A DNA stretch of 8,669 nt, taken from contig JACQEC010000263.1 in assembly GCA_016200765.1 (NCBI GenBank), positions 1 through 8,669 on the forward strand, written 5' to 3'. The stretch's first letter is position 1; each line of letters begins with the position of its first letter. Source of the stretch: Chloroflexota bacterium. GTDB taxonomy: Bacteria > Chloroflexota > Anaerolineae > JACRMK01. Made by a program: the position numbers and the translations under genes. The notes under the pieces are model-generated. The model was not told where the DNA came from. It saw only the letters and a program-made list of their open reading frames with translations, and searched no databases. Of this stretch, positions 8,401-8,669 are shown one piece after another.

Positions 8401-8547
8401 TTGAAGCCGTTCTTGCGCGGGCGGGATGTAAAGCGGTGGGTGGTAGAGCCGCAAGATCTGTGGCTGATCTTCACGCGACGTGGCATCAACATCAAGAAGT
8501 ATCCGGCTATATATGAACACGTGCACCAATTGGTAGTGTCCCTTTAA
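5422..8547 (+). CDS. Eco57I/TaqI-type adenine-N6 DNA methyltransferase, C-terminus cut off by an IS
   Basis: Numbered from the ATG at 5422, the frame gives 1041 residues; the native part ends near residue 1036 (about 8531). Methyltransferase motifs appear in order: GSFYTP (488-493, motif X), LDPACGSGAF (558-567, AdoMet binding, motif I), IYGVDI with Asp639 (motif II), NSLLG (685-689) and the catalytic NPPY (790-793, motif IV). This order marks an adenine-N6 gamma-class enzyme. Residues about 950-1036 (TGLNEAFV, FLRGRDVKRW) begin a TaqI-C-like target-recognition domain. An uncharacterised N-terminal block (about 140-240, with DVLEKVTLIKDI and LNKRFYQEIANWYFWA) looks conserved in this enzyme type; no clear PD-(D/E)XK nuclease motif is visible. 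Relatives run on for a few hundred residues. Here VHQ is followed by LVVSL and a TAA read from an insertion-sequence end. It probably methylated and recognised the target for the upstream helicase. The truncated product probably lacks specificity or stability. Confidence 0.9.
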   Translation: MTSEQQLKHQIEDALKAMGAGGATGAQATALLNALGYHSEVGAGALQPNTAAAFAAAWDRPERRFDRQKARLDEWRSVDLLFQLTGEHLNPQQGRIALDGHGLDQSILKSYVFFAIALGGETWTRTALAALAREVNKLFDMPAMLLLRYGAYLTVAIIDRRPGKRDAARDVLEKVTLIKDIRLSAPHRAHVEILYDLALPTLGQAITTFDQLHEAWRAALSVSELNKRFYQEIANWYFWARKQVRFPQPPTVEDDEAYTAQSVIRLVTRLIFCWFLREKGLIPDALFDEGRVKAWLNEWDEKGSSFYKAVLQNLFFATLNTEMDKRRGRGKTGEAGGRDQHYMVHNVFRYREMFKEPEAVGALFKDIPFLNGGLFECLDKAGEDGGEKNAARVDGFSERPDNPLDVPNGLFFADPHEVDLNAEYETSNRHYKVRGLIKILDGYKFTVAENTPVEEEVALDPELLGKVFENLLAAYNPETGVTARKQTGSFYTPREIVNYMVDESLVAYLGQRLAETQTSEVSTQERLRHLLAYNDEPHRFDEAEVGRLIAAIDALKVLDPACGSGAFPMGVLHKLVFMLGKLDPHNAGWKQRQLAKAEEFADATVREQAIADIEQAFARNALDYGRKLYLIENCIYGVDIQPIAVQIAKLRCFISLVVDEQADETQPNRGVRALPNLETKFVAANSLLGIERPEQLGFADPALEEKRGQLKDVRHRLFAARTPQTKERLREQDKTLRAAIATRLKESDWPSATAEQLAAWDPYDQNSAADFFDAEWMFGLRDGFDVVIGNPPYVRQEQIREFKPAFQKQYECYTGTADLYVYFYERGFTLLRASGVLTYISSNKYFRSAYGEKLRGYLGQKATIHELIDFGDAPVFTAIAYPSIITLQKTPPDGQMTRAFNWRLGPPIEEFERVFRAHSFLIAQKELTRDGWRLEMPSVLRLLEKLRKAGQPLGEYVNGRFYRGILTGLNEAFVVDRVTRDRLIKEHPSSAEVLKPFLRGRDVKRWVVEPQDLWLIFTRRGINIKKYPAIYEHVHQLVVSL

Positions 8548-8669
8548 TGAGGCACGGCTCTAAACGGCCCATAAATGCTTTGGCGGGATGCGGAAGCTGA
8601 GTAGTTCATCCATGGACCAGATGTGGTCGGTGAGGTTAGCCGCCATGGCCGGTGTGCGCGGTTGCCAGC
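8532..8669 (-). mobile_element. Right end of an insertion sequence, probably IS1-like
   Basis: The junction with the methyltransferase is placed at 8531/8532, where the protein stops resembling its family and the sequence GGTAGTGTCCCTTT begins. IS1-family tips commonly start with GG and have TG a few bases in, as here. The minus-strand transposase ends 28 bases inside this tip, which is normal for an IS end. The other terminal repeat and the target-site duplication lie beyond the window. If the family is right, the bases just before 8532 (GCACCAATT) should recur at the far side. The exact boundary may be off by one or two bases. Confidence 0.7.
8560..8669 (-). CDS. Transposase C-terminus, 5' part outside window
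   Basis: Reading on the minus strand from 8667 to a TAG at 8562-8560 gives the last 35 residues of a transposase. The recognisable motif is RTPAMAANLTDHIW, followed by SMDELLSFRIPP. The pattern TPAMxAGLTDHVWxxxEL is what I recall at the C-terminus of IS1-family DDE transposases; related wording exists in other DDE families, so the family is a moderate call. The catalytic DDE residues would be upstream, beyond 8669. It runs toward the methyltransferase gene, so the two are convergent. Confidence 0.7.
   Translation of the reverse strand, partial: WQPRTPAMAANLTDHIWSMDELLSFRIPPKHLWAV

Noticed and set aside
8532..8547. Native C-terminus of the methyltransferase (LVVSL then stop)
   Set aside because: The target-recognition domain has barely begun, and the codons coincide with an IS-like tip next to a transposase end, so the stop comes from the insertion.

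Overview
The window is about 8.7 kb of GC-rich bacterial DNA. It holds four same-strand protein genes and, at the right edge, the end of an insertion sequence on the opposite strand. The high-GC coding sequence, the style of the aldo/keto reductase, and short intergenic repeats built from CGGAT/AACGGATTA words would fit a Chloroflexota (Anaerolineae-like) genome. That is a weak guess from composition and resemblance only; no rRNA or marker gene is present to confirm it.

Left part (1-1652): the 3' part of a calcineurin-like metallophosphoesterase gene is followed after 88 bases by a complete aldo/keto reductase gene with its full Asp-Tyr-Lys-His tetrad and a good ribosome binding site. These look like ordinary metabolic genes.

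Middle and right (1653-8531): an AT-richer gap with a repeat copy and a convincing sigma-70-type promoter leads into a 1098-residue protein that joins a phospholipase-D-like (HKD) domain to an SNF2-type helicase. A 266-base gap made mostly of repeats follows, then a >1000-residue Eco57I/TaqI-type adenine-N6 DNA methyltransferase with the start of a target-recognition domain. Together they resemble a two-gene restriction or phage-defence system. The methyltransferase would supply modification and target recognition, the helicase would supply ATP-driven translocation, and the HKD domain could be the nuclease. In layout this is a split analogue of single-chain Type ISP enzymes. No other BREX or DISARM gene is visible, although the window ends immediately after the pair.

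Right edge (about 8532-8669): the methyltransferase reading frame breaks off inside its target-recognition domain, at a junction with an insertion sequence whose transposase C-terminus reads on the minus strand (IS1-like by its C-terminal motif and GGTAGTG tip). The defence pair therefore looks recently inactivated, or at least altered.

Repeats: the same family follows the stop codons of both the reductase and the helicase genes. It forms a two-unit tandem with a 90-base period, and an inverted copy overlaps a spurious upstream ATG of the methyltransferase. Most of the intergenic DNA around the helicase gene is this family.
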